Origin: Biomphalaria glabrata
Taxonomy: Eukaryota > Mollusca > Gastropoda > Planorbidae
Assembly: GCF_947242115.1 (NCBI RefSeq)
Contig: NC_074711.1
Coordinates: 2,313,501 to 2,377,500 of the forward strand
Reading direction: 5' to 3'
DNA length: 64,000 nt
Below, in pieces: positions 54,385-64,000 of this stretch. Position 1 is the first letter of the stretch. Each line of letters starts with the position of its first letter. The translations under genes were made by a program, and so were the position numbers. The notes under the pieces are model-generated. The model was given only the letters and a program-made list of their open reading frames with translations. It did not search any database and had not been told where the DNA came from.

Positions 54385-54600
54385 AGAAAACAGCCTTGGC
54401 AAGAAAACAGCCTTGACAAGAAGAAAACAGCCTAGACAAGAAGAAAACAGCCTTGACAAGAAGAAAACAGCCTTGGCAAGAAAACAGCCTTGGCAAGAAA
54501 ACAGCCTTGGCAAGAAAACAGCCTTGGCAAGAAAACAGCCTTGACAAAAAGAAAACAGCCTTGGCAAGAAAACAGCCTTGGCTGAAAAAAAAGAGCTAGA
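54385..54600. repeat. 17/20-bp minisatellite (AAGAAAACAGCCTTGGC)
   Basis: About eleven units, alternating 17-bp and 20-bp forms (the latter with an extra AAG). It lies directly upstream of, and in continuity with, LINE C-terminal sequence. Confidence 0.94.
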
Positions 54601-54770
54601 GAAGAAAATCAAGGCAACTAAAACGAGCCCCCAGCTGGCAAGAGAATGCCCAGTGTGCAGCTTATCATTTTGGGCTTACGTAGATCTTACCAGCCACACG
54701 AGAGGCATAAAAAATGCAGGGCAAAACCCACAGCATCCTGAATGACAAAAGTGGCCATCACCGTATGAGG
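54600..54770 (+). mobile_element. LINE C-terminal zinc-finger fragment
   Basis: Encodes SPQLARECPVCSLSFWAYVD, LTSHTRGIKNAGQNPQHPE and, past a stop, QKWPSPYEDG. The C-X2-C finger and the QKWPS tail match ends of non-LTR elements, as remembered. Confidence 0.6.
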
Positions 54771-55228
54771 ATGGATGATCTTTATTATATATATCAACAT
54801 TTTCAGCGCAAGTCACTAAGTCATATATATATATACTTATGTGTATGTGTAAGTTATGTCTGTAAATAGCAACTTCTTTAAATCTTCGGAATTTTGTCTT
54901 GATATTGATCGCCATAATATGATTAGATGGCATTTGCTAAGCAAAGGGGTTGGGGAGTCTAGCACATCCTCATGGTCCTACACATTAAAGGTTAAAGTTC
55001 AAGTATGTGATTGAAAAAATGCGTACTCAAAAATAAAATTACAAATGTAAAATATTTAATCCATTAACTTAATTAATTTACTACATACGGTAAATCAATC
55101 TAGGCCACGTTTTAAACTGTAACAAATATAGATCTATATAAATCTTTATATCGATCTAGGTCTGTAGTTCCTTTTTGCCAGTTTAGAGAGTTGAATATAG
55201 CCTATGTACTTTTAATTTTAAAACAATA
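54771..55228. other. AT-rich stretch
   Basis: (TA)n runs at 54780 and 54822. No gene seen. Confidence 0.35.
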
Positions 55229-55236
55229 GTGTTGAT

Positions 55237-55684
55237 CAGGGTCGGACTGGGTACATGGGTATTTGGGCCTCAGGAATGCCACTATGGCACGCATTAAATT
55301 GTTAAAGGTTTTATAATATTCTCATATATAAGGGGCTATATAAGCGTCATTTTAAAAACATCTTTTACAGACTACAGTGTAATACTAATTTAATCTAACA
55401 CACTTTCAAAAATAATGTAATAGCCTACATCCGTATAGACAGTGCTATTAGTAGGCTTCATCCTTTTAGGGCCTACAAACATAGCGATTAAAAAGCAACA
55501 TAAGGACTATATTTCTTATAAAGATATAGAGCATGCATACAGTCATCGATACATTATAAAATAATAACATAATGATTTTGAGAACAGACAGGTCTATAAT
55601 TGGAGGCCTATCATATGATATACAATTTATGGGCCGTACTGTATAGAAATGCCTGGGCCGATTTTGACATCCAGTCCGCCCCTG
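55237..55684. mobile_element. hAT-type MITE, family M1 (448 bp)
   Basis: CAGGGTCGGACTGG and CCAGTCCGCCCCTG ends with a perfect 8-bp duplication GTGTTGAT. Confidence 0.92.
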
Positions 55685-55742
55685 GTGTTGATCTACAAGT
55701 ATGTCACTGTATATGAGCAATAAAACACAACCATAGCACGGT

Positions 55743-55915
55743 GGTGGATGCCTGGTCGAGCGGTATGTGCGCTGAACTGTCGTCTGTCGTTAGGACTTGG
55801 TCCCGGGTTAATACCCTGCCCGCTGCCATCCCCCGTTGTCCTGCGGGAGGTTTGGACTAGGAAGTAAATTCTCTTCAACTAAGAAGGAACATCCGAAACA
55901 TGCAAAACAGTTTTT
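55743..55915 (+). mobile_element. tRNA-derived SINE, family S2
   Basis: GTGGATGCCTGGTCGAGCGG head, GGGTTAATACCC B-box, GAAGGAACATCCGAAACATG tail. Confidence 0.8.
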
Positions 55916-55919
55916 ACAA

Positions 55920-56325
55920 GTCTGATGTCAGAAATCAGATGTTTGGTATTCTTGTCAGTGTTGTATTTGTCTCCCATTAACTTAAATGATGGAGGAATGA
56001 CTGGACTACGTCAAACGTAAATTGAAGGCGGAGATAATCGTGTTTCAACTTTTTGTAGTTTTATTGCAGGAGGTTATACAGGATTTGAGCCCCTAAATAT
56101 ATCTCATATATATATACATATACAACTGCATCCACTGTTTATTGTGACACCGTGTGTTATTAGTATATTTTTTTAAATATTTTTTTAAGTTTTGCTAATT
56201 TACATGAAACTCATCTCTATTTGAGTATTTAAAAAGAAATCGAATATAGTCATAGCCGATGTGGACACTAACCATCAAAAAAAGAGTGACTTGTTAGCAT
56301 TGACAAAAATAGATTGGAGAAGATA
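55920..56325. other. Unassigned AT-rich stretch
   Basis: Nothing recognised. Confidence 0.3.
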
Positions 56326-56329
56326 ATTA

Positions 56330-56450
56330 TGCTATTCGCGTATCCAGGCGTTAATCTAGTCGTGAATGTTAATTAGAGACGTAAACTCTGCTAAGTCACT
56401 GGTATTCCGTGGCTGATTTAAGGGATAAACTTCTTTGTTCTAATAACGTA
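56330..56450 (-). mobile_element. LINE family G fragment
   Basis: TAATCTAGTCGTGAATGTTA and CTCTGCTAAGTCACTGGTAT are the reversed family G ORF end. Confidence 0.6.
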
Positions 56451-57545
56451 TGGAATAAGAAATGGGCCTTTTTTTTCATCGAGAAAGGGAGTAGTTATTG
56501 TTAATTGTAGGAAGGGAGCATTAATTTAATTTTGGTCTTGTAGAATGATGCAAGATAAGCGCGCTGTAGTAAACTGTGTTAAGTAGCCTAAGGATGTTTA
56601 GCTGTCTACCAGCACTTTGGTTCTACAAGTCAACGATCTTCAACAACACCCAATCGTCAGACCTTTTCAGAAATGTTTGTTATTAAAACTGAGTGGAAAT
56701 GAAGAAAACAAAAAAAGTCTGTGAACTTCCTCCTTTCCGGAAACAGAAACAACCCATAATGCAACACTGTCTTTCCGGTAGCTCTCTGTCCTTAGAAATA
56801 GTGACACAATTTCACGTAACTTTACGACCTAGGCAAAACGATCACTTCCCTTTGATTGCACTTTTTAATTAATCATTAATCATCTTTAACCTCTGATCTC
56901 GATGTAATCCACTCCTACGTTACATGGGGTCATGAACCCTTCAGTTGAGTCAGGCACGTATCAACCCGCTATGAACCCTGGTGTATCTCCTCATCTAATG
57001 ACCTGAGTTGAAAGATTTGGTAAGCCTGTTGTCATTGAACGATAAATGAGGAAACTGACCGAACTTTTATGCCAAACTATTTTTGGACTTTTTCGGCAGG
57101 CGTATTAATTTGAGGAAGTTGGACGGCTTACTTCTCCCTTGCTGTAAGGTGTGACACACACATGCGCACACTTTTCGCTAAAATCAAGATATTTTGCTGA
57201 TCCCTCGATATAATTGACATGGAACTCATCGTGTGACTATACAGTTTAAAGTTATTAACCATTGCATTGCTAAAAAAAACAACTTTATCTTTGGTAACAT
57301 TTCTTAGACCTTTTTTTTGTTGTTTTTGTAGGCCTAGATTATTGCTTTAAGTTGATATGGTGCGCAAAGGTGCACGCGTTCAATATAATAAAGTATTGTT
57401 TTTCCGCAATGATACTAATTGTAGTTGTTTGCTTATTCAACTTATTGCTGACTGAGAACCTAGATCTTAATCAACACCAATCATGCAATTCGATTGGTCA
57501 TTTACTCTAATGCATGGAAAGCAAAGTACATTCCAAAACTTATAA
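56451..57545. other. Unassigned stretch
   Basis: No ORF with a domain or recognised repeat over about 1.1 kb; possibly unique spacer. Confidence 0.3.
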
Positions 57546-57549
57546 ATTA

Positions 57550-57750
57550 CAAAACGGTCCATGAAAGAGAAAGATCATTACTCCCTACGCGTGTTCATGC
57601 GCTAATCTAGTCGTGCACGTTAATTAGAGACTTAAACTCTGCTAAGTCATTGATTTTCCTGGCTGATTCAGGCAACCCGTTCCACGCTCTAATGGCAGTG
57701 GGGAAGAAGAAGAAATGGTTACGAATTTGTCCTAGCATATGGAATAAGAA
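57550..57750 (-). mobile_element. LINE family G 3' end
   Basis: ATTACTCCCTACGCG, then GATTTTCCTGGCTGATTCAG and CGAATTTGTCCTAGCATATG, all reversed family G. Confidence 0.7.
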
Positions 57751-57964
57751 ATGTCAATAAGAATTAATAGGTCATCTCTTAAATCTGCAACATGCGATGC
57801 ACAACAGAATGTGTTACTCTGAAGCATTGTGTCGAGAATAAACTATATCAGTTTAAAACATTTTATTAAATTTCATTGCTAGAATACTACAATGGCTAAT
57901 GGTGAATTGCAGGGGTACCCAAACTACGAACTGCAGGTCACATCTGGCTCAAGACACAATGGTA

Positions 57965-58358
57965 TCTGGCAACCTATGCGGTCGCAGTGGGCCCCACACT
58001 TTCATAGGCCCTGCGCTAATTCTAGGTGTAAATTATTAAATTAAACCATTATAACTTATAAATAATAATTATATAATCAGTAGATTTGTATTTCTCCTCA
58101 TTTCCGCGGCTTCCTGATTTTCCAGGGGCTCCTGTAATTTTTAAAATCTCCTGAAAAATAGACAAAGTTGTCATTTTGGGGTGCCAATCCTAAGTGCGAT
58201 AAAAAAATGGCATTGTCTGCTTTCATTTAATAAAAATTTATTAATTTATTTTCTAATACAAAATCTAAATTTTCCCTTATTATCTTTATCTTTACTCAGA
58301 CTGGGCCCCGCCCAATCCATATTGCATATGGCCCCGCAATTGTTAGGACTGGCCCTGT
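57965..58358. mobile_element. M4 MITE-like element (left end truncated)
   Basis: CCTATGCGGTCGCAGTGGG to GGCCCCGCAATTGTTAGGAC and GGCCCTG, matching 28658-29169. Confidence 0.7.
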
Positions 58359-58359
58359 T

Positions 58360-58935
58360 CAAGGCTATCTATTCATCTTTTAAATTTGAAATATATATAT
58401 TTTATATATATAAATATATTATTGTAAATTTGAAATATATATAGGCCTATGAAGAAATTTGACTGTAATATTAGTTACATTCCATCAGCAGTTACACACA
58501 CTCTCACATGACACGGAGGTAGTTTCAATAAACAAAGATTTTTATTTTTCAGCAGTAAATAATCAGCAGTACCAGAAGGATTTTAAGTAACAGTAATACT
58601 TCAAACAGAAAAACTGTTCACAAAATATAGTCTACAAGAAATCATTGAAATTTGTTCCTGTAAATCCATGACACAAATTGATATTTTCATGTTTCTAATT
58701 AAACCAACAATGTGATGACAGCTAGTTTACATTTCACTATCACATTAATACAATATCACAGTCTATGACAAAACTTTGCATTAAAAAGCTTAATACAACT
58801 CTTTAAAATCTGTACATCACTGACGTTGTCAATTTACTATCCAGGTTCTGCCATGGATAGTTCCTTCAATACAGCAGACATTAAAATCAGTAAAGGACCA
58901 CAAAATAAACTGTTAATCAAATACTGACTAATATT
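58360..58935. other. AT-rich stretch downstream of CFAP58
   Basis: Lies past the stop of the minus-strand gene and may include distal 3' UTR; a minus-strand AATAAA is near 58540. No coding sequence seen. Confidence 0.3.
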
Positions 58936-58937
58936 GT

Positions 58938-59115
58938 AAAATGTTTTATATGTTTAGAATATTTCTTCAGAGTTGAAGGTACCGGTAATCTATATCCTAG
59001 CTCAAACCTCCCGTAGGACTATGGGGGGAATGGCAGCGGGTAGGGTATGAATCTGGAACCATCGAGATGACCAAATAAAAGTCCAGCTTGCCCACCGCAT
59101 GGCCAGGCAGCCATC
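58938..59115 (-). mobile_element. tRNA-derived SINE, family S2
   Basis: Reversed S2 from GGATGGCTGCCTGGCCATGC to the TTCAACTCTGAAGAAATATT tail. Confidence 0.75.
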
Positions 59116-59570
59116 CATCAAAGCAGTACTCACTTTAACAATGCATAGAAATTAAACAATTGGACTTAGTACATTTAAATAAACATCAGAATCGTTAATA
59201 TATTTTTTTGTATGATTGCATATTTTCCTCAGCAGTAGATTTGTATTGCTTCTCATTTCAAGACTCTATATGTAATGAAATATTTGTGTGTGATTTATTT
59301 AAAATTAAAAAAAAAAAATTTAAAACTTAGATTGTGTATAATGCTTAAGAAATGAATCATTAAAATTAACAATAACATTTTTAACCCTTGTGGGTCATTT
59401 TGACAGCCAAAATTGTTTTCTTCCAAGAAAATATAAACATTTCTATTGTATATTTTTACATAAACTATTTTAACCAAGTAAGGTAACATAGAAAAAAATA
59501 CATTAATGTTGAGTTTTCAAATGGAGCTGTTGTGAAACATGAAAGAACATTTCTATTTCAAGTCTTCTTG

Positions 59571-59688
59571 TTAAGCTGCTGACTTTGTTGCCTTTAAATT
59601 GAACCCTCCTCCTGTAAACCTCGGTGCGTCTGCTCGCTGGGATATGATTGGAGGTCCTCCTGACTGGGTTAATGCTTTGTCTCTCTCC
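59571..59688 (-). CDS. CFAP58: CFAP58 last exon
   Basis: Acceptor TTTTTTCTTCTAG; starts in phase 2 and encodes ERDKALTQSGGPPIISQRAD, then APRFTGGGFNLKATKSAA and TAA. The FTGGGF motif is the conserved C-terminal signature. Confidence 0.93.
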
Positions 59689-62600
59689 CTAGAAGAAAAA
59701 AGTGTTGTTTTTTTTATTTATAAGAGGATATACACTGTTTCAAAACAAAGTCATACCATAACAATTGATGATTTAAAACAAGTCTGTTGTATAACAGAGA
59801 TACTGTTAAAGAATGATCCCAAGATGGAAAGTATGATGAATATCAAATTGAAAGAGTACATCACATTAGATGAATACATCACATCATAGTGAATGAATAT
59901 ATCACACTGAATACATCACATCATAGTGAATGAATATATCACACTGAATACATCACATCATAGTGAATGAATATATCGCACTGAACACATCACATTGAAT
60001 GAATACATCACACTGACTGAATACATCACATTGACTGAATACACCACATCATAGTGAATGAATACATCACATTGACTGAATACATCACATCACAGTTTAA
60101 TGAATACAACACATTTACTGAATACATCACATCGTAGTGAATGAATACATCACACTGAATACATCACATTGACTGAAAACATCACATTGAATGAATACAT
60201 CACATTGAATGAATACATCACATTGAATGAATACAGTGGTTTAGGGGAATGTCCTAACATGAATATTTTCAATTTCTTTGTTTAAAATTCTCTTTGAAAC
60301 TTTTAAACTAAAAACACAAATCAGCTTACTTGAAAATTTGTTCCTTTTTCTTCTGCATGAAATACTTCTTTTTAACTTCCTGTAGTTCTCTGGCTATCCT
60401 TTCTATCTCGTATTTATACTCTCCAACCTGAGCCTCATACATGTTCAGTTCAGAAACCATTCCCTGCAGAATGAACATTCAATACTTCAAGATCTATTTC
60501 CTATTTATCAAGCCAAAAAAGTGGATTAAAAAAAATGCAAAGACATCTCTTATGCTGTCATTTGATTTCTCAAAATAATTCTAATAATGAATTTCAATTG
60601 TTTTAAAAACTGTGACTGTCTACATGGTTTCTTAATGTGTAAGCAATCACTTACTTTAACTGACAGAGAAGGGAGAGGCAGGAGGCTCTAGAACAGCAGT
60701 TCTCAACCTTTTAAGCTCGGCCACCCTTTTTACAATCCCCCACTCCGCCGCGATACCCCCACACACACACACATACACACATGCAGCAATAGAAGAATAG
60801 ACAAAAACAATTCATTTTTTCAATGGTCTTAGGTGACCCCTGGCTAATCGTCAATCGACCCCCAAGGGGGTTTTGCAACCCACAGGTTGAGAACCCCTGC
60901 TCTAGAATGAGACAGTGGGAGATCATTTACAAAAGTCTCAGTACATAAATTTGAAACCAAAAGAAAATTCACTGCTGAGGACAAACATAAACGGCAAAAA
61001 GAAAATCTAAATCAACTCCCAATGGACAATTGGTTATGTCTACATTGCCAACATGAACATGCACTCCTCATTAATTCTTGGACTTAAAGACAAGCCTTAT
61101 TATTATTTTATTATTATTATTATTATAATTATTATTAAAAACACCAACCTTCATTTGTTTTGTTTTTTCCTTGAGGGTCTGTTGATAAATGGTCAATTGT
61201 TCAGCCACTTCAGGACCAGGCTGTCGAGCCAGTATGTGCTTCAGTTCAAGGTACAGCTTCTCTTTTTCTTGAATCAAGAGTTCCTTCTCAACCACTTCCT
61301 CTGTCTTCTGGATCAACCTCTTCTGGAGTGTGTGAATCTTTTGTATCATTTCAAAGGTGGATGGGTCACTGCCCTAAAGTATCATGAACAAAAATAGATC
61401 AAAATCTCAACTCACTATTTTTTATAAAAAAATATTCCCTGAAATAATAATTTTATGGCCAGGATAGTTTCCATTTCAATACATATTTTTGTAACCAATT
61501 TTATATACAAAATTAAAAGAATAAATTTAAACATTATTATATTATTTATAAACTAATGAAACCAGTAATAAGAGGCTATAATAAGTATTGGAATAGTGGA
61601 GATTCTCTTTCATGGCAGAAAAACTATAAATAATACTACTAGATTTAGATGTATCTGGTGTACAAGATCAAGGAAGAGTTGATGATCTTTGTTTTTTAAA
61701 AGGTGTATAATAACTTGGGTACACTTTTTAGCTCTGAAGAATCAAACTTTCTGAGCTCTTCCATTTGTAGCACCAAATAATCTCAAGATGGAGGAAGCAG
61801 TTTACTTTCACTCTAGGACTTGTATTTATTTTTCAAAATACTTGGGCAACTCATTAGTTGTAATGATGGAAATTGAATATGAGAGTTGACTGACTGAGAT
61901 ATTGTTAAAATTATAGCTTAATTATTTTATTCTATTGGCAGCGGTGAGATTCCCATTAGCTTTTTTTTGACATTGTTTATTGTGAAAATTTCCAATATTA
62001 GGCAGGCTTGTAATTTGAATCAATATTTTGTAGGAAATAGATGAATATCTGTATTAGTGATTTTTTAGTCAAAAAGATGGTACAGTCATATGAAGTGGTG
62101 CCATGGAATACTCACACCAAATTCAACAAACTTACTTCCAATTTTCTCCATCGGTGAATATTCATTGGGTTCTCCAGCTCTTCCTCTAAAGCTTTGCAGC
62201 GAGTTCTCTCCCTTAGAAGCTCTCGCTGAATGTGATAAACTTCTCTCCTAAAATCAACATAAATGCAGCCCTGTTATTATCTTTGACTTTGTACTTTACA
62301 ATGACACTAACTTCAATGTTATAAAATGCTGCTTTACTATATTTAGAAACTATAATTAGCTAGTGAATTTATTAAATGAGCCACACATTATCATATGTTA
62401 TCTTATAAAATACAGACTATTACTTCAAAAAATAAGAGGATTACAGATTCTCTTTAAATAATTATCAAAACAGTAAGATTTTAGTTAAGTAACCTGTATT
62501 AAAAATAGAATTCATCAATCTAGTCCAAATCTCCCACAGGATTACGGGGGATGGGAGCAGACAGGGTTTGAACCCGGACCATCGATAAATCCAAAAGACA

Positions 62601-63505
62601 GTCCAGCGCGCAAACCACACGACCAGGCAGCCATCCTGAAAACTTTTGCAAGATTTACCTCAAGTCTTCAACGTTGGCAACACTCTTCTGTAGAATAAAT
62701 TTCTCTCTCCTCATTTTCTTGATCTCCAGCTTTAAGATGCGGATATCTTCAATCCTCTGATTGTACTGAACCTCTCCCTTGTTCAACACCGACTGCTGGA
62801 TTTTGATTTTCTCATACAGAAGAGCCAGCTCATCATTACGTCTGACTAGCTGAGTGCCGAGTATGTCTCTCTCACTGATAACCTGCAATTTAAGTAGGAT
62901 ACTAGCATGAATGATATTGATAAGAGATGAAAAAACAATTGAGATATTATGATAATTATTAAACCGAGCTTATCTAGAGACAATGCATAGAATTAAAAAT
63001 ATGAAAATTCAAATAAAGTAAGTTATTATAATACCAGTTCAATATACAGAAAAAAAAAGTTTAAAAAAAAAGCTTAAAACAAAATTAATTTTGTAATTAT
63101 TTATAATAAATTTCTATTATAATGAATTAGATAGGTTGAAAAAGCAAAGAAAATTAATTAACATAACATATTATTTAAGGCATAGTCTATTTTCATCATG
63201 TATTGAGAAACAATGAAGTATTTGACTTCCAAATGTTTGTCTGTCCAGTAATTTAACACTGTAAAGTTTACAAAACCATTTCCTTAAGAGAACTGTATAG
63301 TCTAGTTGGAAGAACATTAGTGCTGGTCACTAAGGAGAAGCAGAAAAGAAATGAGGTCACTTACCTGGTCAAGCTCTTTCTTCTGACGAATTCTCTCAGC
63401 ATCAGACTCTCTAATAATCATATTAAGTTTCTTCACTTCTGACTCTCTTTCTTTGATTTGAGCATCATTTTCTATTGCTTGCTGTTTCATTTTCTGCAAT
63501 TCAGC
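59571..63505 (-). CDS. CFAP58: CFAP58, C-terminal part (six exons; gene continues past the right edge)
   Basis: Cilia- and flagella-associated protein 58 is a long coiled-coil protein needed for motile cilia and sperm flagella. Six minus-strand exons are visible: 63505-63365, 62882-62659, 62247-62136, 61373-61149, 60463-60330 and 59688-59571. Their phases all agree (0, 2, 0, 0, 2). Hallmark stretches known from animal CFAP58 are seen in order: IRQKKELDQ, ERDILGTQLVRRNDELALLY, EKIKIQQSVLNKGE, ENPMNIHRWRKLE, EKEKLYLELKHILARQPGPE, SELNMYEAQ, EYKYEIER, KKKYFMQKKKEQ and the C-terminal RFTGGGF. Family knowledge supplies the function; the sequence shows charged heptad-rich coiled coil throughout. 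Introns hold MITEs, a SINE and a TTA microsatellite. Nothing suggests decay. Confidence 0.95.
59870..60235. repeat. Degenerate minisatellite (GAATACATCACATTGACT)
   Basis: GAATACATCACA units with TTGAAT, CTGACT or TCATAGT linkers, in the last CFAP58 intron. Confidence 0.92.
60330..60463 (-). CDS. CFAP58: CFAP58 exon
   Basis: 134 nt, acceptor TTCTGCAG, donor CAA|GTAAGC. Encodes GMVSELNMYEAQVGEYKYEI and onward to KKEQIF; phase 0 in, phase 2 out. Confidence 0.93.
60694..60899. mobile_element. hAT MITE, family M2 (in CFAP58 intron)
   Basis: CAGCAGTTCTCAACC and GGTTGAGAACCCCTG ends with perfect 8-bp duplication CTCTAGAA (60686-60693, 60900-60907). Confidence 0.92.
61149..61373 (-). CDS. CFAP58: CFAP58 exon
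   Basis: 225 nt, 75 codons, phase 0 at both ends. Encodes GSDPSTFEMIQKIHTLQKRL to KEKTKQMK with the ARQPGPE signature. A (TTA)n lies just past its donor. Confidence 0.95.
61380..62135. other. CFAP58 intron, unassigned
   Basis: No repeat family or ORF recognised. Confidence 0.4.
62136..62247 (-). CDS. CFAP58: CFAP58 exon
   Basis: 112 nt, donor GAA|GTAAGTT. Encodes REVYHIQRELLRERTRCKAL and EEELENPMNIHRWRKLE; phase 2 in, phase 0 out. Confidence 0.94.
62395..62450 (-). mobile_element. LINE family G tail fragment
   Basis: TATGTTATCTTATAAAATAC plus GAGGATTAC-like sequence; short, in a CFAP58 intron. Confidence 0.4.
62517..62634 (-). mobile_element. SINE S2 (5' two thirds)
   Basis: Reversed GGATGGCTGCCTGGTCGTGT head, GGTTCAAACCC B-box, and GGAGATTTGGACTAG before truncation. 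Confidence 0.8.
62659..62882 (-). CDS. CFAP58: CFAP58 exon
   Basis: 224 nt, acceptor TTAAATTGCAG, donor GAG|GTAAAT. Encodes VISERDILGTQLVRRNDELA to SVANVEDL, the best conserved part of the family; phase 0 in, phase 2 out. Confidence 0.95.
62890..63360. other. CFAP58 intron, unassigned AT-rich stretch
   Basis: Nothing recognised. Confidence 0.4.
63365..63505 (-). CDS. CFAP58: CFAP58 exon (right-most visible)
   Basis: 141 nt, 47 codons, donor CAG|GTAAGTG. Encodes AELQKMKQQAIENDAQIKER and on to IRQKKELDQ. The upstream exons lie beyond base 64000. Confidence 0.93.
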
Positions 63506-63596
63506 CTGAATGCACCAAAAAAAAAAACAGCAAATTTTCATATTTATTTAAACCATTCTTTATGTTTTAATATACTTGTTCTACTTCTAGCCAGCT

Positions 63597-64000
63597 TTAT
63601 TGCTGCTGAGCTGTGAGCGCTTTTGCAGACTGTGCCAAGGAAAAAAAGTGTGCTGTTTTCTTCAGTTGTTCAGCACTGCCATACAGGGTGTTGGTTATGT
63701 TGGGCTGTAGTGGCAGTAGGGTCTGCCTAGGGTGGATTAGGGAGGAGCATTCAAAGAGGATATGGTTTACGGTTTCAAAGGGGTGGGTGCAGTGTCTGCA
63801 AAGGGAGAGTTGTGTGGAGTTTCTTTTGTTCAGGTGGTAATTTAATAGTGGTGTGTGAGCTGTTCTTAGTTGGAAGATTGTAGATTGTTCTTTGCTATGG
63901 AGGAAGTTAATACTGTCCAGTTTGTTAGGCATAGTCATTTCTTTGTACATGGCTCTGCCTGTGTTTCCTGATGCCCATTGGTTGAGTCACTCCTCTTTGT
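63597..64000 (-). mobile_element. LINE fragment with CHxC-like end (in CFAP58 intron)
   Basis: Minus-strand frame of about 117 codons with TIFQLRTAHTPLLNYHLNKR, CRHCTHPFETVNHILFECSS and a TLLPLQPN tail. The FRLRTGH..L..HL and C..C....T..H.L..C patterns are those at the C-terminus of RNase H-bearing LINEs. It continues beyond the window. Confidence 0.7.

Noticed and set aside
59599-59889. 96-codon plus-strand frame
   Set aside because: Antisense of the last CFAP58 exon running into intron sequence.
61053-61397. 114-codon plus-strand frame
   Set aside because: Antisense of a CFAP58 exon.

Overview
This window is eukaryotic genomic DNA, most likely from a gastropod mollusc and probably a freshwater pulmonate such as a planorbid snail. 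That is inferred from the style and density of tRNA-derived SINEs, LINE tails ending in GATAA microsatellites, hAT-type MITEs and long minisatellites, together with intron-split host genes. No bacterial gene organisation, rRNA, CRISPR array or free-standing tRNA gene is visible.

The main host content is a cluster of three paralogous secreted-peptide (neuropeptide-like) precursor genes, all on the + strand, with coding exons at 8304-8828/10845-10898, 23427-23855/25168-25185 and 38019-38318/40395-40463. Each starts just after a 3' splice site, encodes a signal peptide, then one Gln-initiated peptide ending in Gly-Lys-Arg (QWSKSIGWGGAGN, QITKSIGWGPGGI and QWSKSTGWGGAGN before GKR), then an acidic spacer, and splices in phase 0 to a very short last exon. 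Copies 1 and 2 lie in a tandem segmental duplication (about 2820-12630 and 13525-25800) that also carries a shared promoter and exon 1 (4129-4217 and 22713-22801). Copy 3 is more diverged. I do not recognise the peptide as a named family. Its register (Gln1, Ser5, Gly7-Trp8-Gly9, amidation signal) resembles adipokinetic hormone-type peptides but with Lys instead of an aromatic residue at position 4.

The right end (59571-63505, minus strand) holds six C-terminal coding exons of CFAP58, a coiled-coil protein of cilia and flagella. All exon phases agree and the rest of the gene lies beyond the window. Between 44251 and 48424 (minus strand) are exons of an unrecognised small secreted protein whose second and third exons do not join in frame as I read them.

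Everything else is mostly mobile DNA. A young Ty3/gypsy-type LTR element (16043-20915, minus strand, LTRs apparently identical, 5-bp target duplication) carries a gag-like region, an RRM-like segment and RNase H remnants. It is one of several elements nested inside a MITE whose two ends are at 14479 and 22548 and whose empty target survives in the other duplicate. Older gypsy-type remnants lie at 25870-26330 and 30780-32520, and a short related LTR sits in the second intron of peptide genes 1 and 2. LINE fragments of at least three families, three tRNA-like SINE families and several hAT and foldback MITE families with clear target duplications fill the gaps. Minisatellites with 9- to 36-bp units are unusually prominent; several arose inside retroelement coding sequence, and one arose in the 3' UTR of peptide gene 1 from a motif still unexpanded in copy 2.
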